Shown: positions 17,200 through 26,615, counted from the stretch's first letter. The stretch: 29,631 bases of DNA from Rikenellaceae bacterium UBA1749 (GCA_002315675.1 DCHP01000006.1:36507-66137); one strand, 5' to 3'. Numbers and translations are program-made. Notes: generated from the sequence alone by a model not told the origin.

Positions 17200-17243
17200 A
17201 TGCAAGAAGAGGGTGTAACATAAGTTACACCCTCTTCTTGCAT
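17200..17243. terminator. Long perfect hairpin between SRP RNA and rpoC
   Basis: A perfect 20-bp stem (arms 17200-17219 and 17224-17243) with a 4-base ATAA loop sits 27 bases after the rpoC stop. It has no real T-run on the minus strand and only a short T-rich stretch on the plus strand. It most likely ends or protects the rpoC mRNA 3' end; it also separates the converging SRP RNA transcript. Confidence 0.65.
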
Positions 17244-17269
17244 TGTTTTCTAATAATTAGAAATCTATA

Positions 17270-20200
17270 TTACTTTCTTTCGACTTTAACGTCCTGGAAA
17301 TCACGGAAACCAGTACCTGCAGGTATAATACGGCCGCAAATAACATTTTCCTTCAAGTTTTCAAGTGGATCAACCTTTCCAAGAATTGCTGATTCATTAA
17401 GAACCTTAGTTGTTTCCTGGAATGCAGCTGCAGACATAAAGCTTGATGTCTGAAGTGCTGCACGGGTAATACCTTGAAGAATCTGACGGGATGTTGCTGC
17501 GACAGCATTTCGCACTTCTACGATAGGCAAATCCTTACGCTTAAGAGCGGAATTTTCATCACGAAGCTGACGAAGAGTGATAATCTGACCAGCAGCCATG
17601 TTAGTAGATCCGCCAGGATTTGTAACAACTTTCTTGTCATATATATCATCGTTTACTTTCATGAATTCCCACTTATCAACAACTTGTTCTGTCAAGAATC
17701 TTGTATCACCTGAGTCCTCAATTATAACTTTGTTCATCATCTGTCTAACGATAACTTCGAAGTGCTTGTCATTGATCTTCACACCCTGAAGACGATAAAC
17801 TTCCTGAACTTCATTTACAATATAATCCTGGACTGCAGTTGGTCCCTTGATAGATAGGATATCACTTGGTGTGATTGCTCCATCAGAAAGTGGCATACCT
17901 GCTCTTACATAGTCATCATCCTGAACAAGGATTTGTTTGGAAAGTGGAACTAAGTACGAATATGGTTTACCACCAAGTCTAGATGTTACAGTGATTTCAC
18001 GATTACCTCGTTTTATCTTACCAAATTTGACTGTACCATTGATTTCAGATACAATAGCAGGATTTGAAGGATTACGAGCTTCAAACAATTCAGTTACTCG
18101 AGGAAGACCTCCCGTGATATCACCAGCTTTACCTACTGTACGTGGTATCTTCATAAGGATATCACCTTCAGCAACTTTTGCACCTTCTTTCACAGCGATA
18201 TGAGCTCCAAGAGGTAAGTTGAACTGTTTCACTTCTACACCATCTTTATCAAGAATCTTGATAACTGGGTTCTTCGTCTTATCCTTACTTTCTATGATGA
18301 CTTTCTCAGCAAAACCAGTCGTTTCATCACTTTCTTCACGATAAGTAACACCTTCTATTACATTCTCAAAGCTTGCACGTCCAGCATGGTCACTGACAAC
18401 AACAGCATTGTATGGGTCCCATTCACAGATAATATCATCCTTTGCAACCTTTTCATCAGGAGCCTTATACAAGACTGTACCATAAGGAATAGGTTTTGAG
18501 AATAATTTAAGACCACTGTTAGGATCAACAATATGAAGTTCCGCAAGACGGGATGTAACAATATGAACTTTGTTCTTATTACCTTCTTTATCCTTATCTA
18601 CTCTATCAACTGCCTGATATTCATCAATCTTGATAATACCATCATATTTAGATACGATATTGTTGGTTGATGCTACTGAACCCGCAACACCACCGACGTG
18701 GAATGTACGAAGTGTCAACTGAGTACCTGGTTCACCGATTGACTGAGCAGCGATAACACCGACAGCTTCACCCTTTTGTACCATTCTACCAGTTGCAAGG
18801 TTACGTCCATAACACTTAGCGCATACACCTTTTCTGCATTCACATGTCAATACCGAACGGATATCAACACTCTCAATTGGTGATTTGGTAATTGCATCTG
18901 CTATATCCTCAGTGATTTCATCACCGGCATAACAGAGTATCTTGCCATCAAGTGGATTTACGACATCATTAAGTGCTGTACGTCCCAAAATACGTTCATA
19001 CAAAGACTGAACAATTTCTTCACCTTTCTTGATTGTTGTAGCAGTAAGACCACGCAGCGTACCGCAATCATCTTCCTTTATTATCACATCCTGAGCCACA
19101 TCAACAAGACGACGAGTCAGATAACCTGCATCGGCTGTCTTAAGAGCTGTATCGGCTAGACCCTTACGGGCTCCGTGTGTAGAGATAAAGTATTCAAGTA
19201 CTGACAGACCTTCCTTGAAGTTTGAAAGGATAGGGTTTTCAATAATCTGGTTACCTGAAGACTCTGCTGTTGATTTCTGAGGTTTAGCCATCAGACCACG
19301 CATACCGGACAACTGACGAATCTGTTCCTTAGATCCACGGGCACCTGAATCAAGCATCATATATACCGGATTGAAACCATCCTGGTCCTCGGTCAAGTGT
19401 TTGATTACTGTAGTTGTTAGACGATTGTTGATACTTGTCCAGATATCAATGATCTGGTTATAACGTTCGTTGTTGGTAATGAAACCCATGTTATAGTTAT
19501 CCATTACCTCAGCCACCTTGGCATATCCTTCATTTACAAGGTCTGTCTTTTCTTCTGGGATAATCACCGCATCAAGGTTGAATGACAAACCACCCTGGAA
19601 TGCCATACGATAACCCAGGTTCTTGATATCATCAAGGAACTGTGCTGTACGTGCAGCACCGCATTCCTTCATTACAAGTGCAATGATATCACGCAATGAT
19701 TTCTTTGTAAGGACCTTATCGATATAGCCTACTTCCTCCGGAACATACTTGTTGAACATGATACGTCCAATAGTAGTATCAATAAGTTTGCCTCTAAACA
19801 TCACTTTCACCTTTGCATGAAGGTCCGCTTTACCTTCATTATAAGCAATCATAGCTTCCTCATCAGAGTAAAGTACCAGTCCCTCTCCCTTAACACCTGG
19901 ACGTGGTTTTGTAATATAGTACAAACCAAGTACCATATCCTGAGATGGCACACAGATAGGAGCACCATTTGCAGGGTTTAAGATATTATGAGAGCCAAGC
20001 ATCAAAAGCTGGGCTTCCAGCACAGCAGCATTGCCAAGTGGAAGATGGACAGCCATCTGGTCACCATCGAAATCCGCATTGAACGCTGTACATGCAAGTG
20101 GATGAAGCTGAAGAGCCTTACCCTCTATCAGCCTAGGCTGGAAAGCCTGGATACCAAGACGGTGAAGCGTAGGAGCACGGTTCATCAGAACCGGATGACC

Positions 20201-21487
20201 CTTTATAACATTTTCTAGGATATCCCATACAACTGCATCCTTACGATCTATTATCTTCTTTGCAGACTTGACTGTCTTGACTATACCTCTTTCAATAAGT
20301 TTTCTTACGATGAAAGGTTTGTATAGTTCAGCAGCCATATCTTTTGGAATACCCATTTCATGCATCTTAAGTTCAGGACCTACAACAATAACGGAACGGG
20401 CTGAATAGTCAACACGCTTACCAAGCAGATTCTGACGGAAACGTCCCTGTTTACCTTTAAGGGAATCACTCAATGATTTCAGAGGACGGTTACTTTCACT
20501 CTTGACTGCATTGCTCTTTCTTGAGTTATCAAACAGGCTGTCAACAGCTTCCTGAAGCATACGTTTTTCATTTCTTAGGATAACATCCGGAGCTTTAATC
20601 TCAATAAGACGTTTAAGACGATTGTTACGGATGATAACCCTACGATACAGGTCATTCAAGTCACTGGTTGCGAAACGTCCACCATCCAGCGGAACAAGAG
20701 GACGAAGTTCTGGAGGGATAACAGGAAGTACTTTCATAATCATCCATTCAGGTTTGTTTACATCCTTTGATTCACGGAATGCTTCAACAACATTAAGACG
20801 TTTCAAAGCCTCAGCTTTACGCTGCTGGGATGATTCACGACCTGCCCTGTCACGTAGTTGATATGAAAGAGCATCAAGATCAAGTCTCTGCATCATCATC
20901 TGAAGAGCTTCAGCACCCATCTTGGCTATGAATTTATCCGGATTGCTATCATCCAGAGCCTGATTTCCTTTTGGAAGAGTTGATAACAAATCAAAATATT
21001 CCTTTTCCGTAAGCAAATCATTTTCAGAATACTCACTTGATTCAAGAACACCTTTCTGAACGATAATATAGCGTTCATAGTAGATTACCATATCAAGTTT
21101 CTTTGTTGGTATGCCTAGAAGATAACCAATCTTATTTGGGAGAGAACGGAAGTACCAGATGTGAGCAATAGGGACAACCAGATTGATGTGTCCCATTCTT
21201 TCACGTCTAACTTTCTTTTCTGTTACTTCCACACCGCATCGGTCACATACAATTCCTTTGTAACGGATACGTTTGTATTTACCGCAATGGCACTCATAGT
21301 CCTTTGTAGGACCGAAAATACGTTCACAGAACAGACCATCGCGTTCCGGTTTATAGGTACGGTAGTTGATTGTTTCAGGCTTTAACACTTCACCGCTTGA
21401 ACGTTTAGCTATTTCTTCAGGTGATGAAAGTGAAATAGAAATCTTACTGAAGCCGTATGTTTTTAAATCTCTAGTATTTACTGGCAT
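17270..21487 (-). CDS. rpoC: DNA-directed RNA polymerase subunit beta'
   Basis: The catalytic beta' subunit, 1405 residues. Near the N terminus are the first zinc site (C66, C68, C81, C84 in CHCGKYKRIRYKGIVCDRCG) and the clamp; RQNLLGKRVDYSARSVIVVGP leads to the Mg-binding NADFDGDQ (Asp472, 474, 476). Later come the bridge-helix/trigger-loop segment (GARKGLADTALKTADAGYLTRRLVDVAQ), the second zinc site (DDCGT, then CECRKGVCAKCYG) and the TLRTFHVGGVA trigger-loop end. The ATG at 21487 gives MPVNTRDLKTYGFSKISI, in line with relatives. It follows rpoB by 41 bases. It is the last gene of the cluster and ends next to a long hairpin. Confidence 0.98.
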   Translation of the reverse strand: MPVNTRDLKTYGFSKISISLSSPEEIAKRSSGEVLKPETINYRTYKPERDGLFCERIFGPTKDYECHCGKYKRIRYKGIVCDRCGVEVTEKKVRRERMGHINLVVPIAHIWYFRSLPNKIGYLLGIPTKKLDMVIYYERYIIVQKGVLESSEYSENDLLTEKEYFDLLSTLPKGNQALDDSNPDKFIAKMGAEALQMMMQRLDLDALSYQLRDRAGRESSQQRKAEALKRLNVVEAFRESKDVNKPEWMIMKVLPVIPPELRPLVPLDGGRFATSDLNDLYRRVIIRNNRLKRLIEIKAPDVILRNEKRMLQEAVDSLFDNSRKSNAVKSESNRPLKSLSDSLKGKQGRFRQNLLGKRVDYSARSVIVVGPELKMHEMGIPKDMAAELYKPFIVRKLIERGIVKTVKSAKKIIDRKDAVVWDILENVIKGHPVLMNRAPTLHRLGIQAFQPRLIEGKALQLHPLACTAFNADFDGDQMAVHLPLGNAAVLEAQLLMLGSHNILNPANGAPICVPSQDMVLGLYYITKPRPGVKGEGLVLYSDEEAMIAYNEGKADLHAKVKVMFRGKLIDTTIGRIMFNKYVPEEVGYIDKVLTKKSLRDIIALVMKECGAARTAQFLDDIKNLGYRMAFQGGLSFNLDAVIIPEEKTDLVNEGYAKVAEVMDNYNMGFITNNERYNQIIDIWTSINNRLTTTVIKHLTEDQDGFNPVYMMLDSGARGSKEQIRQLSGMRGLMAKPQKSTAESSGNQIIENPILSNFKEGLSVLEYFISTHGARKGLADTALKTADAGYLTRRLVDVAQDVIIKEDDCGTLRGLTATTIKKGEEIVQSLYERILGRTALNDVVNPLDGKILCYAGDEITEDIADAITKSPIESVDIRSVLTCECRKGVCAKCYGRNLATGRMVQKGEAVGVIAAQSIGEPGTQLTLRTFHVGGVAGSVASTNNIVSKYDGIIKIDEYQAVDRVDKDKEGNKNKVHIVTSRLAELHIVDPNSGLKLFSKPIPYGTVLYKAPDEKVAKDDIICEWDPYNAVVVSDHAGRASFENVIEGVTYREESDETTGFAEKVIIESKDKTKNPVIKILDKDGVEVKQFNLPLGAHIAVKEGAKVAEGDILMKIPRTVGKAGDITGGLPRVTELFEARNPSNPAIVSEINGTVKFGKIKRGNREITVTSRLGGKPYSYLVPLSKQILVQDDDYVRAGMPLSDGAITPSDILSIKGPTAVQDYIVNEVQEVYRLQGVKINDKHFEVIVRQMMNKVIIEDSGDTRFLTEQVVDKWEFMKVNDDIYDKKVVTNPGGSTNMAAGQIITLRQLRDENSALKRKDLPIVEVRNAVAATSRQILQGITRAALQTSSFMSAAAFQETTKVLNESAILGKVDPLENLKENVICGRIIPAGTGFRDFQDVKVERK

Positions 21488-21528
21488 TTCTTTAATTTCT
21501 TAATCAAACAAAAAGTCTGTTACTGTTA

Positions 21529-24500
21529 TTATTCAAGGTTAATATTTAAACCAAGACCCATGAGTTCGTGAAGAAGCACATTAAGTGATTCAGGAATTCC
21601 TGCATCAGGGAGATTGTCACCCTTGACAATAGCTTCATATGCTCTGGCACGACCTGTAACGTCATCTGATTTAATAGTCAGGATTTCCTGAAGGATGTGT
21701 GATGCTCCGAATGCTTCAAGAGCCCAGACTTCCATTTCACCAAAACGCTGACCACCGAATTGAGCCTTACCTCCAAGAGGCTGCTGAGTAATAAGAGAGT
21801 ATGGTCCTATTGAACGGGCATGCATCTTATCATCAACCATGTGACCCAACTTCAAGAAGTATGTTACACCAACTGTTGCCGGCTGGTCAAATTTCTCACC
21901 TGTTCTACCATCATATAGATAGCAGCTACCGCTACGAGGGATACCAGCTTTTGCAGTATACTCATTAATTTGTTCAAGAGTAGCACCATCGAAAATTGGT
22001 GTTGCGAACTTAACGCCCAAGTTACGTCCTGCCCAACCAAGAACAGCTTCATATATCTGCCCAAGGTTCATACGGGAAGGCACACCAAGTGGGTTAAGTA
22101 CAATATCCACTATAGTACCATCTTCAAGGAAAGGCATATCTTCATCACGTACAACTTTGGCAACGATACCCTTGTTACCATGACGACCTGCCATCTTGTC
22201 ACCGACACGAAGTTTACGTTTCTTTGCAATGTAAACTTTAGCCATCTGTATAATACCTGCTGGTAATTCATCACCATTTGTAATATTGTATTGCTCACGT
22301 TTGAACTGAGAATCCAATTCCTTCCATTTAGCGATGTAATTATTAATCAAGGCGGATACAGTAATGGATATCTGTGCATCAGAAGACCATGCAACTGGAT
22401 TAATATTCATATAATCCAGATGTGTCAGTGAATCTTTGGTGAAAGCAACACCTTTCTCAATCTGAGAAACTCCGTAGTAATCATATACCCCTGCGGATTG
22501 TTTACCTTTAAGAGTTTTCCAAAGTTTTTCAACCAGAATAGATGTAAGGTCATTGACTTTCTTTTCAAATTTAGCTTGTGCAGCATCCTGAAGAGCTTTT
22601 TCAGCAATACGTCCCTTCTTTCCTCCTTCTTTAGGAGTAGCACGGGTAAACAGTTTACGATCAATAACAACACCGAAAAGTGAAGGATCTGCACGTAATG
22701 AAGCATCCTTAACATCACCGGCTTTGTCTCCGAAGATTGCACGAAGAAGTTTTTCTTCTGGAGATGGATCTGTTTCACCCTTAGGAGTAATCTTACCAAT
22801 CAGAATATCGTTTGGTTTAACGGTAGCACCTATTCGGATAATACCTCTTTCGTCCAAATCCTTTGTAGCATCTTCACTGACATTTGGAATATCACTGGTC
22901 AACTCTTCAACGCCACGTTTAGTCTCACGTACTTCCATGATGTATTCGTCGACGTGAACAGATGTATACAAGTCTTCACGCACCAGACGTTCGGAGATTA
23001 CAATAGCATCCTCAAAGTTGTATCCCTGCCAAGGCATGTATGCAACTTTCAGGTTACGTCCAAGAGCCAGTTCTCCATTTTCGGTTGAATAGCCTTCTGT
23101 AAGAATCTGACCTGCTTTAACCTTATCACCACGTCTAACGATTGGACGTAAAGTCTGACTGGTAGACTGGTTTGTCTTAAGATATTTTGGCAGGTTATAA
23201 ACAGTTTCTTCTGGATTGAAACTTACAAATTTTTCAAATTCGGAACGTTCGTATAGTATTTTAATACATTTTGAATCACTGTATGTAACTTCACCGTCAC
23301 GTTCAGCCACAATCTGCACACGGCTATCCGCAACAACAGCTGCTTCAAGACCAGTTCCAACAATTGGAGCTTCAGGTTTCAATAGAGGCACAGCCTGACG
23401 CATCATGTTTGATCCCATCAACGCACGGTTAGCATCATCATGTTCCAGGAATGGAATCAATGAAGCTGCTATTGATGCAATCTGATTAGGAGCAACATCT
23501 ATCATATTGACTGTTTCAGGATCAGCATTAGGGAAGTCACTACCCTGACGGGATTTAACAGTTGCAGTTGCAAAAGTACCATCCTGGTTAAGTTTCGCAT
23601 TAGCCTGAGCAATGACAAGACCTTCTTCCTGTTCTGCGCTCATGTAGTTGACATTTGGAAGAACTTTACCATTCTTTACCTCAGCATATGGAGTTTCAAT
23701 GAAACCCATATCTGAAATCTTGGCATAAACACATAGAGAAGAAATCAAACCGATGTTTGGTCCTTCTGGTGTTTCAATTGGGCAAAGCCTACCATAATGA
23801 GTATAGTGAACGTCACGGACTTCGAATCCGGCTCTTTCACGAGTCAAACCACCAGGTCCCAATGCAGACAGACGACGTTTGTGAGTAAGTTCAGCAAGAG
23901 GGTTTGTCTGATCCATGAACTGAGACAACTGATTTGTTCCAAAGAAAGAATTGATAACACTTGACAAAGTCTTTGCATTAATCAGATCTGTAGGATGGAA
24001 TACTTCGTTGTCACGGACATTCATTCTTTCACGAATTGTGCGGGCCATTCTTGCGAAACCGACAGAGAACTGTGCTGCCAATTGCTCACCTACAGTACGT
24101 ACACGTCTATTTGACAAGTGGTCAATATCATCAACTTCAGCCTTAGAGTTCAGAAGTTGAACCAGATAGGTGATAATTGCAATAATATCCTCTTTTGTCA
24201 GAGTACGGATTTCTCTAGGAATGTTAAGATTAAGTTTTCTATTGATACGATAACGTCCAACATCACCTAGGTCATAACGCTTGTCTGAGAAGAAAAGTTT
24301 GTCAATGACATCACGTGCAGTTGCTTCATCAGGTGGTTCTGAGTTTCTCAACTGGCGGTAGATGTATACAACTGCTTCCTTCTCTGAATTGCAGTTATCT
24401 TTCTGTAAAGTATTGAATATTGTAGAGTAGTCTGCTGCGTTTTCGTTTTCCTTATGAAGAAGAATTGTTTTAACACCTGATTCGATAATTCTATCGATAT

Positions 24501-25341
24501 CCTCTTCTGTAAGTTCTGTTTCTCTTTCAACAACTACTTCTGTTCTTTCCAGTGAAATTGTCTCGTCAGTTTCGTCATCGTCAAAATCTTCAATCCATGA
24601 AGTTACGACACGCGCTGCGAGTTTTCTGCCTATACATTTACGAAGGTTCTTTTCTGATACCTTGATTTCTTCGGCAAGATTGAAAATGTCCAGTATTTCC
24701 TTATCTGTTTCGAAACCGATTGCACGAAGAAGTGTTGTTACAGGTAATTTCTTCTTACGATCTATGTAAGCATACATAACGCCTGAGACGTCAGTTGCGA
24801 ACTCAATCCACGATCCCTTGAATGGAATAATTCTGGCAGAATATAATTTTGTTCCATTAGAGTGAATACTTGAACCAAAGAACACACCTGGAGAACGGTG
24901 AAGTTGTGAAACAACAACTCGTTCTGCGCCATTGATGACAAATGTACCTTTGGGAGTCATGTAAGGAATTGTTCCTAAGAACACATCCTGAATTACCTCA
25001 TCAAAATCTTCATGCTCAGGGTCTGTGCAGAAAAGTTTTAATTTAGCTTTAAGAGGAACACCGTAAGTTAGACCACGTTCAATACATTCTTCAATTGAAT
25101 AACGTGGAGGATCAATAAAGTAATCGAGGAATTCGAGTACGAAATTGTTACGAGTGTCTGAAATAGGGAAATTTTCTGAAAAGACTTTATAAAGTCCTTC
25201 ATTCAAACGATTTTCCTTTGGAGTGTCCAGCTGGAAGAAATCATGAAAAGATTTCAACTGAATCTCCAGGAAATCAGGGTAGTCCATTCTCGGATCTACC
25301 GTTGCAAAGCTGATTCGCTCAGTTTTTTTAAATTTTGACAT
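21529..25341 (-). CDS. rpoB: DNA-directed RNA polymerase subunit beta
   Basis: The beta subunit, 1270 residues, the length usual for Bacteroidales. The rifampicin-binding cluster NQLSQFMDQTNPLAELTHKRRLSALGPGG has the sensitive-type residues Asp477, His487 and Ser492 (E. coli 516, 526, 531), so no known high-level rifampicin mutation is seen there. Downstream are RVCPIETPEGPN-like RLCPIETPEGPNIGLISSL, the GDKMAGRHGNKG active-site loop, and the C-terminal GGKAQFGGQRFGEMEVWALEAFGA clamp contact. A long acidic insert lies around 255-300. The gene is preceded by 324 bases with hairpins and a candidate promoter, so it may be regulated apart from the ribosomal-protein genes upstream. Confidence 0.98.
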   Translation of the reverse strand: MSKFKKTERISFATVDPRMDYPDFLEIQLKSFHDFFQLDTPKENRLNEGLYKVFSENFPISDTRNNFVLEFLDYFIDPPRYSIEECIERGLTYGVPLKAKLKLFCTDPEHEDFDEVIQDVFLGTIPYMTPKGTFVINGAERVVVSQLHRSPGVFFGSSIHSNGTKLYSARIIPFKGSWIEFATDVSGVMYAYIDRKKKLPVTTLLRAIGFETDKEILDIFNLAEEIKVSEKNLRKCIGRKLAARVVTSWIEDFDDDETDETISLERTEVVVERETELTEEDIDRIIESGVKTILLHKENENAADYSTIFNTLQKDNCNSEKEAVVYIYRQLRNSEPPDEATARDVIDKLFFSDKRYDLGDVGRYRINRKLNLNIPREIRTLTKEDIIAIITYLVQLLNSKAEVDDIDHLSNRRVRTVGEQLAAQFSVGFARMARTIRERMNVRDNEVFHPTDLINAKTLSSVINSFFGTNQLSQFMDQTNPLAELTHKRRLSALGPGGLTRERAGFEVRDVHYTHYGRLCPIETPEGPNIGLISSLCVYAKISDMGFIETPYAEVKNGKVLPNVNYMSAEQEEGLVIAQANAKLNQDGTFATATVKSRQGSDFPNADPETVNMIDVAPNQIASIAASLIPFLEHDDANRALMGSNMMRQAVPLLKPEAPIVGTGLEAAVVADSRVQIVAERDGEVTYSDSKCIKILYERSEFEKFVSFNPEETVYNLPKYLKTNQSTSQTLRPIVRRGDKVKAGQILTEGYSTENGELALGRNLKVAYMPWQGYNFEDAIVISERLVREDLYTSVHVDEYIMEVRETKRGVEELTSDIPNVSEDATKDLDERGIIRIGATVKPNDILIGKITPKGETDPSPEEKLLRAIFGDKAGDVKDASLRADPSLFGVVIDRKLFTRATPKEGGKKGRIAEKALQDAAQAKFEKKVNDLTSILVEKLWKTLKGKQSAGVYDYYGVSQIEKGVAFTKDSLTHLDYMNINPVAWSSDAQISITVSALINNYIAKWKELDSQFKREQYNITNGDELPAGIIQMAKVYIAKKRKLRVGDKMAGRHGNKGIVAKVVRDEDMPFLEDGTIVDIVLNPLGVPSRMNLGQIYEAVLGWAGRNLGVKFATPIFDGATLEQINEYTAKAGIPRSGSCYLYDGRTGEKFDQPATVGVTYFLKLGHMVDDKMHARSIGPYSLITQQPLGGKAQFGGQRFGEMEVWALEAFGASHILQEILTIKSDDVTGRARAYEAIVKGDNLPDAGIPESLNVLLHELMGLGLNINLE

Positions 25342-25574
25342 TGTTTTCTCTACAGGCTTCTCAATAATCCTATAATCAAAAACAGCTTTTCTTTGAGATG
25401 GTATTTAGGTGTTTCGTGCTTAAAATGCGCAAAAAGCTGTTAAGTATTGGAATAATCATTCCCTCGCAAAATCTGCACCTCTTCCTACTACCAATCGGAT
25501 GAATATGTTTAACGTCTTATTACAGAACTTCCGACAAGAATTTTAAATAAGACATGGTTTCTCGTTTAGACGAG
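25342..25574 (-). promoter_or_regulatory. Structured rpoB leader (candidate attenuator / cis-regulatory RNA)
   Basis: This is most of the 324-base gap between rplL and rpoB. Read on the minus strand it holds CTCGT-CTAA-ACGAG (25574-25561, possibly only partly transcribed); a stem GTCTTATT / AATAAGAC (25553-25546 and 25521-25514) with a 24-base loop; a small hairpin GGAAT-GATT-ATTCC (25462-25449); and AACAGCTTTT / AAAAGCTGTT (25441-25432 and 25390-25381) with a 41-base loop, followed by TTTGATT. ATTGG (about 25495) and CCAAT (about 25450) offer an alternative pairing that competes with the small hairpin. No long reading frame is present. I do not recognise a named RNA family. Regulation is inferred from these structures and position only. 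Confidence 0.45.
25520..25555 (-). other. 11-codon open frame in the rpoB leader
   Basis: On the minus strand an ATG (25555) opens MSYLKFLSEVL and stops with TAA at 25520. Its start codon lies in the left arm and its stop in the right arm of the GTCTTATT/AATAAGAC stem, so translation would open the stem. No clear ribosome-binding site is seen, but Bacteroidota genes often lack one. It could be a leader peptide or chance. Confidence 0.2.
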
Positions 25575-25582
25575 CAAAGGTA
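25575..25582 (-). promoter_or_regulatory. Candidate -7 promoter element for rpoBC
   Basis: Read on the minus strand this is TACCTTTG, a match to TAnnTTTG. No TTTG is found 19-21 bases upstream, so the -33 element is weak or absent. If used, the mRNA would start near 25570 and carry a leader of about 225 bases to the rpoB ATG. Confidence 0.4.
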
Positions 25583-25614
25583 TAGCTCAAATGCCATACC
25601 TAATTTCAGTTATA

Positions 25615-25649
25615 AATGGATTGGGTACACAATTAATACCCAATCCATT
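25615..25649 (-). terminator. Hairpin after rplL (possible partial terminator)
   Basis: A perfect 13-bp stem (25615-25627 with 25637-25649, loop of 9) starts 16 bases after the rplL stop. No T-run follows on the minus strand (TATAACTG), so it may be a processing or stability element or a partial terminator lowering rpoBC expression relative to ribosomal proteins. Confidence 0.5.
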
Positions 25650-25665
25650 AGATATAAGTTGAAAC

Positions 25666-26040
25666 TTATTTAACTTCAACTTCTGCACCTGCTTCAACAA
25701 GAGCAGCTTTAAGTTGTTCAGCTTCTTCTTTAGAAACGCCTTCTTTAACAGCCTTAGGAGCTGCGTCTACAAGTTCTTTAGCTTCTTTTAGACCAAGACC
25801 ACAAAGATCTTTAACAGCCTTAACTACCTGAAGTTTAGCACCACCTGCATTTGTAAGGATTACATCAAAAGTTGATTTTTCTGTAGGAGCAGCTGCACCG
25901 TCAGCAGCTGGAGCAGCAACAGCAACAGCTGCAGCAGCTGGTTCAATACCATACTGTTCTTTAAGAACGTTTGCTAATTCGTTTACTTCTTTTACTGTGA
26001 GGTTAACTAGTTCCTCAGCAAGTTTCTGGATGTCTGCCAT
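25666..26040 (-). CDS. rplL: 50S ribosomal protein L7/L12
   Basis: The stalk protein that recruits translational GTPases to the ribosome, 124 residues. It has the N-terminal dimerisation domain (1-33, ADIQKLAEELVNLTVKEVNELANVLKEQYG), an alanine-rich flexible hinge (about 35-53) and the C-terminal domain with KLQVVKAVKDLCGLGLKEAKELVDAAPK, the factor-binding helix pair. It follows rplJ by 45 bases; L10 and L7/L12 form the stalk together. A 13-bp hairpin lies just downstream. Confidence 0.98.
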   Translation of the reverse strand: MADIQKLAEELVNLTVKEVNELANVLKEQYGIEPAAAAVAVAAPAADGAAAPTEKSTFDVILTNAGGAKLQVVKAVKDLCGLGLKEAKELVDAAPKAVKEGVSKEEAEQLKAALVEAGAEVEVK

Positions 26041-26085
26041 CGTAGTATAAATTTTTTGTTAATTCTTAATAATTTGTTTGTTTAA

Positions 26086-26613
26086 TTATGCTCTTTCTTC
26101 AAGCGCTTTTACGATACCAGCAACTTTCTGTCCTGCATTGGACTGAAGAGCTGAAATAACGTTCTTCGCTGGAGATTGTAGCAGAGCGATGATATCGCCC
26201 AAAAGTTCTTCGCGAGATTTGATCTTGCAAAGGGTCTCAAGCTGATTAACACCTACATATGCACATTCATCTACATAAGCAGATTTCAGTGCTGGTTTTT
26301 CTAAGCCGCTAGCCTTGATAAATTCCTTGATAAGTTTAGCAGGAGCATTACCGGTATTAGAAAACATGATTGCTGTAGGGCCTTCAAGTGTACTCTGTAT
26401 CTCATCATCAACTTTACCTGCAGCGGCCATTGCCTTAGAGAAGAAAGTATTCTTTGCAACAACCAACTTGATACCTTTTTCGAAGCATACACGACGCAAT
26501 GATGCTGTCTGTTCTGCATTCAAACCAGCGATATCAGTTACATAATAATGAGCATACTGACCTATACAATTTGTCAAATCAGCGACAACCTGACATTTCT
26601 GTTCTTTTTTCAT
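26086..26613 (-). CDS. rplJ: 50S ribosomal protein L10
   Basis: The stalk base that anchors L7/L12 dimers to 23S rRNA, 175 residues. It opens with MKKEQKCQVVADLTNCI and has VTDIAGLNAEQTASLRR and GIKLVVAKNTFFSKA, typical of the RNA-binding domain, and a C-terminal helix (about 145-175) for L7/L12 binding. It begins only 2 bases after the rplA stop, so there is no room for a noncoding L10-binding leader as found between rplA and rplJ in E. coli. Any L10 autoregulation must use another site. Confidence 0.97.
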   Translation of the reverse strand: MKKEQKCQVVADLTNCIGQYAHYYVTDIAGLNAEQTASLRRVCFEKGIKLVVAKNTFFSKAMAAAGKVDDEIQSTLEGPTAIMFSNTGNAPAKLIKEFIKASGLEKPALKSAYVDECAYVGVNQLETLCKIKSREELLGDIIALLQSPAKNVISALQSNAGQKVAGIVKALEERA

Positions 26614-26615
26614 AC

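Noticed and set aside
25880..25945. Short GCA/GCT-rich repetitive stretch in rplL
   Set aside because: It encodes the alanine-rich hinge normal for L7/L12, not a DNA repeat element.
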